DNA of 53,102 nt from positions 1 through 53,102 of the forward strand of contig JAUXTU010000109.1 of NCBI GenBank assembly GCA_030679145.1, in the 5' to 3' direction. The translations under genes and the position numbers were made by a program. Positions 50,381 through 53,102 of the stretch are shown piece after piece. A model generated the notes under the pieces. The model saw nothing but the letters and a program-made list of their open reading frames with translations. It did no database searches and was not told the DNA's origin. This DNA is from Bacteroidota bacterium (GTDB lineage: Bacteria > Bacteroidota > Ignavibacteria > UBA10030 > UBA8401). Position 1 is the first letter of the stretch, and each line of letters starts with the position of its first letter.

Positions 50381-52309
50381 TTATTTCAACAACATCATAC
50401 GACCGATTACAACTTGTTTTGCAGAATTTTGCAAACGATAGTTATATACACCAGAAGCAAGATGCGATGCATTGAAAGTAACTTCTTGAACACCGGTTTC
50501 TCGTGTGCCAAGATTTTGTGTTGTAACTAAACGACCAAGCACATCAAATACTTGAAGTATTACATCGCCTTTTATCGGCATTGTAAATTTGATTGTGGTT
50601 GAAGGATTGAATGGATTCGGATAGTTTCCTAGAAGTTTGAATTCTTCCGGTACAACTGTATTCTCTTGACCAGCAGAAGTTATAAGTGATGCTGGATCCA
50701 TATACATCCACGCAGCTCCATCCGCCCCAGGTTGTTCTCTCATAAACCATACCCTGGTTCCGTAACTGTTGGTTGGGTTTGGATCAGAATCACCATCAAA
50801 CCTACACAATCCAAAGAACAACACACCATCTCCATGTCCTGCAGAATACCCAAGTTTACGAAGATTTATTTTCATTTCAGCAGTGTAACCTTTGTCCGCA
50901 GTAGCTCCAACTGTGTCAACGGTAGTTCCTGTATTTAAAGCTATTTTTACAGTAACCGCCTGACCTGAAGAATCCCATGCACCGGAAACTTTTGCTAAGT
51001 CTTCACGTCTGCCATCACCGCCTGTAGAATCAATAATGAATGTTATGTTACGTGCAACAAGAACTGAATCACCATTTCGTTTATCCCTCGCTGTTATCAT
51101 AACACGGAATCCATCTTGACGATCAAAATTACTAGAATATTGTACATATTTATCTTTAACATCAAAACCAAGGTAAAGAGAATCACCCTTAACAAAATAT
51201 TTTACTATCGCAGTATCGGCATCAAAAATTGCCGCCTTCCCTCCATTCACATCCGGTTGGAATTGACCACTGCGGAATGGAGCAGTATTTGGATATGCGT
51301 TGCGAATTGCATCGTTGCCGTATCGAAGCAATAACTTTCCAATACCTTTACCATTCCAAACAGCTTCATCAAGTTTTCCGTCAATTGTTGGTGCAGCAAA
51401 CGTACCAGCATCTGGAATTGTGAGATCAGCATTTACAGTAGGAACCGCTCCAGTAGTGGTAACACTTGGTTTCACAAAAATTCTTAAGTGGTTACCATCG
51501 TTACCACCCCAAGGACCTTGTGTCCATGCTTTGTTAATGGCAAATCTATTTTTCAATGTATCTGCCCCTCTATACCATTGCCAATCGCAATCGTATATTG
51601 CGATGCTATACATTATTATATCACCATTTACACCTTTGGGATCATAGCCGTAATACTTCAAATTGATCTTAAATTCCATCGTATAGCCTTTGTCGATGAT
51701 CGAATCAGCATTGGTTAGACCATCCACAAATGTTTGTGCATCCCAAATTTGAGCTTTTAGGCGACCGTCTGAAGAATCCTTCCAACGATTATACCCACTT
51801 ACAGGACCAAAATACCCAGGCATTGCCCCAACATTTCCTGTTGCAGGGTCAGCCCAGCCTTCTGTGTTCCAAGCATAATAAATTTCACCATTCGGCACTG
51901 GTCTATCCACTTTAGATTTATTTCGCATGTTCGACAAAACACCTTCCCATTTTGCCGGACCAGGCCATCCGCCGCCGCCAATTGAACTATCCTTGACACT
52001 AATAGCTACGTACAAACTATCACCATTAACCAAGAATTTAACAACTGCATTGTTAAGCGGATCAGTAGGAACCACTCCCCAGCCATCTGTCGTAAAACCG
52101 GATCCGGGTATTCCGTTATCCTTGCCATATGAAATATATAACGACTCTGCTTTAGCCCAATCTGTTTCATTTAATTTACCATCTAATGTAATCGGGGTCG
52201 AAGTTGTTCTCGCCCAAATTGCATCGGTACGCTTGATCATTTGTCCGTATGCCAAAAAAGAAGAACCAACTATCAGGCACAAAACAAATACTACTAGATT
52301 TTTTTTCAT
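50381..52309 (-). CDS. T9SS-secreted protein with two CBM9/DOMON-like domains
   Basis: From the chosen start the protein has 642 residues. It has a signal peptide (KKNLVVFVLCLIVGSSFLAYG), two CBM9-like sandwiches (about 30-280 and 300-540) that each start with a PxIDGKLDExxW-type strand (TPITLDGKLNETDW and PTIDGKLDEAVW), contain VKFLVNGDSLYVA or VKYFVKGDSLYLG, and close with KGYTxEMKINL. A T9SS sorting domain follows (FKLLGNYPNPFNPSTTIKF, LQVFDVLGRLV). The start at 52309 has AGGAG nine bases upstream; an ATG at 52369 would add 20 residues. No catalytic residues are apparent, so a surface glycan-binding role is likely. It sits alone between the regulator and a terminator. Confidence 0.87.
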   Translation of the reverse strand: MKKNLVVFVLCLIVGSSFLAYGQMIKRTDAIWARTTSTPITLDGKLNETDWAKAESLYISYGKDNGIPGSGFTTDGWGVVPTDPLNNAVVKFLVNGDSLYVAISVKDSSIGGGGWPGPAKWEGVLSNMRNKSKVDRPVPNGEIYYAWNTEGWADPATGNVGAMPGYFGPVSGYNRWKDSSDGRLKAQIWDAQTFVDGLTNADSIIDKGYTMEFKINLKYYGYDPKGVNGDIIMYSIAIYDCDWQWYRGADTLKNRFAINKAWTQGPWGGNDGNHLRIFVKPSVTTTGAVPTVNADLTIPDAGTFAAPTIDGKLDEAVWNGKGIGKLLLRYGNDAIRNAYPNTAPFRSGQFQPDVNGGKAAIFDADTAIVKYFVKGDSLYLGFDVKDKYVQYSSNFDRQDGFRVMITARDKRNGDSVLVARNITFIIDSTGGDGRREDLAKVSGAWDSSGQAVTVKIALNTGTTVDTVGATADKGYTAEMKINLRKLGYSAGHGDGVLFFGLCRFDGDSDPNPTNSYGTRVWFMREQPGADGAAWMYMDPASLITSAGQENTVVPEEFKLLGNYPNPFNPSTTIKFTMPIKGDVILQVFDVLGRLVTTQNLGTRETGVQEVTFNASHLASGVYNYRLQNSAKQVVIGRMMLLK

Positions 52310-52398
52310 AACAAATACTCCTATGAGTTTGTGGATTAATTGACAAATCTGTGAAGGTATTTTTAACACCTCACTGTATAGCTATTGCAATGGTATTG

Positions 52399-53102
52399 TT
52401 ATGCCGCATTCTCCTCCTTTCGTGATTGAGATACCTTGGTTATTTTCTTACAGCTACTTCGTATGCTTAGTGTTGTCGGAACAAATAAATGTGCTGCCGC
52501 ACCTTTAGTGCGCTTTTGTAAACGATCAAAAACTCGCTTGATTGCCATTTCTCCTAACTCTGGAATCGGAACGTGAACCGATGTTAATGACGGGCTAATA
52601 TATTTTGCAATCGGAGTATCGTCAAACCCACAAATTGAAATGTCATGAGGAATTCGCAGACCGGCTTCTCGTATCGCTCCAATAGCACCAATTGCCATCG
52701 AATCATTAAGTGCAAAAATTGCTGATGGTATATTTTTCAATTTGAAAATTTCTTTTACCGATTCATATCCGGACATTTCCGTAAAGTTTCCTTCAAACTC
52801 CAGCGATTTATTCGGAACTAAACCTCTATCCGTAAATGCAGTCCGATACCCTCGTAAACGTTCTTGAGATTCAATATTATTTGGACCACCGGTAATCACT
52901 GCAATTCTCTTATGTCCCTGATCACTTAAATAATTTGTCATCTCTTTCGCGCCACCAAATCCATCTGTCATTATAGTATCAAAATGAGGATTACTAGTTC
53001 TGCAATTCAGTAAGACAACAGGTAAACTTTTAGGAAGGTTTGCAAGGAGGGTTTCAGAATCAACACGCGGAGACATAACAACAAGTGCATCAACACGTCC
53101 TC
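52399..53102 (-). CDS. LacI-family transcriptional regulator (5' end outside window)
   Basis: The visible part is the periplasmic-binding-type effector domain: RVDALVVMSPRV, LPVVLLNCR, DGFGGAKEMTNYLSDQGHKRIAVITG, ERLRGYRTAF, SAIFALNDSMAIGAI, ISICGFDDTPIAKYISPSLTSVH and the final IRSSC. The frame is open to the right edge; the helix-turn-helix region lies beyond the window. LacI regulators beside glycan genes usually respond to a sugar from the same pathway. The gene leads the CBM9-like gene, which starts about 90 bases later, and likely regulates some or all of the locus. The C-terminal tail (KVSQSRKEENAA) is poorly conserved. Confidence 0.93.
   Translation of the reverse strand, partial: GRVDALVVMSPRVDSETLLANLPKSLPVVLLNCRTSNPHFDTIMTDGFGGAKEMTNYLSDQGHKRIAVITGGPNNIESQERLRGYRTAFTDRGLVPNKSLEFEGNFTEMSGYESVKEIFKLKNIPSAIFALNDSMAIGAIGAIREAGLRIPHDISICGFDDTPIAKYISPSLTSVHVPIPELGEMAIKRVFDRLQKRTKGAAAHLFVPTTLSIRSSCKKITKVSQSRKEENAA

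Noticed and set aside
1-53102. CRISPR arrays, rRNA genes, riboswitches or prophage genes
   Set aside because: I saw no regularly spaced direct repeats, no rRNA-like segments, no known aptamer layout and no phage structural genes.

Overview
The window reads as a chromosomal piece of a Bacteroidota/Ignavibacteriota-type (FCB group) bacterium. The clues are about seven proteins with C-terminal type IX secretion sorting domains built around YPNPFNP, a PorV/PorQ-like protein, a carboxypeptidase-like/TonB receptor, AAGGA-type ribosome sites and low GC. The exact taxon is an inference. Every gene I can support lies on the minus strand, so transcription runs from right to left.

Left third (1-13711): a respiratory operon with about 76 recognisable c-type heme motifs. 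In transcription order it encodes two tandem fusions of multiheme cytochrome c to a membrane cytochrome b (13 and 19 hemes), a NapC/NirT-like 7-heme anchor, a Rieske protein, a full-length b6-type cytochrome b, and an 11-heme cytochrome with a C-terminal anchor. After a gap with an inverted repeat come a small c554-type cytochrome, a predicted outer-membrane barrel, a 14-heme cytochrome, and a lipoprotein multiheme cytochrome cut by the window edge. I infer a quinol-oxidising Rieske/b complex that passes electrons to periplasmic and then possibly outer-membrane multiheme carriers, i.e. a candidate extracellular electron-transfer route.

Middle (13900-16360): two intact tRNA-Arg genes (CCG and TCG). 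Each has a degenerate copy of its own 3' part some distance downstream, and in both copies a GC-rich palindrome of one family sits exactly in the T-loop. A GIY-YIG nuclease gene lies between the CCG pair, and a secreted Asp-box repeat protein between the TCG pair.

Right two thirds (16400-53102): a large glycan-use locus. It has three GH144-like (PF10091) proteins, GH3, GH94, GH43-like and GH2 enzymes, a large discoidin-domain alpha/alpha-barrel enzyme, a lipoprotein esterase, a secreted SGNH hydrolase, a secreted metallophosphoesterase, a sugar ABC importer without its ATPase, a TonB receptor with a large partner protein and a PorV-like protein, a CBM9-like surface protein and a LacI-type regulator. 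GH144 members characterised so far are endo-beta-1,2-glucanases, so the parsimonious reading is use of beta-1,2-glucan. The esterases and phosphoesterase could strip substituents such as succinyl or phosphoglycerol groups; this is a hypothesis. The most striking single feature is a ~433 bp cassette, bounded by two 11-bp-stem hairpins and imperfect inverted termini, that encodes a DUF559 (PD-(D/E)XK-type) nuclease domain and sits in frame inside the GH2 gene.
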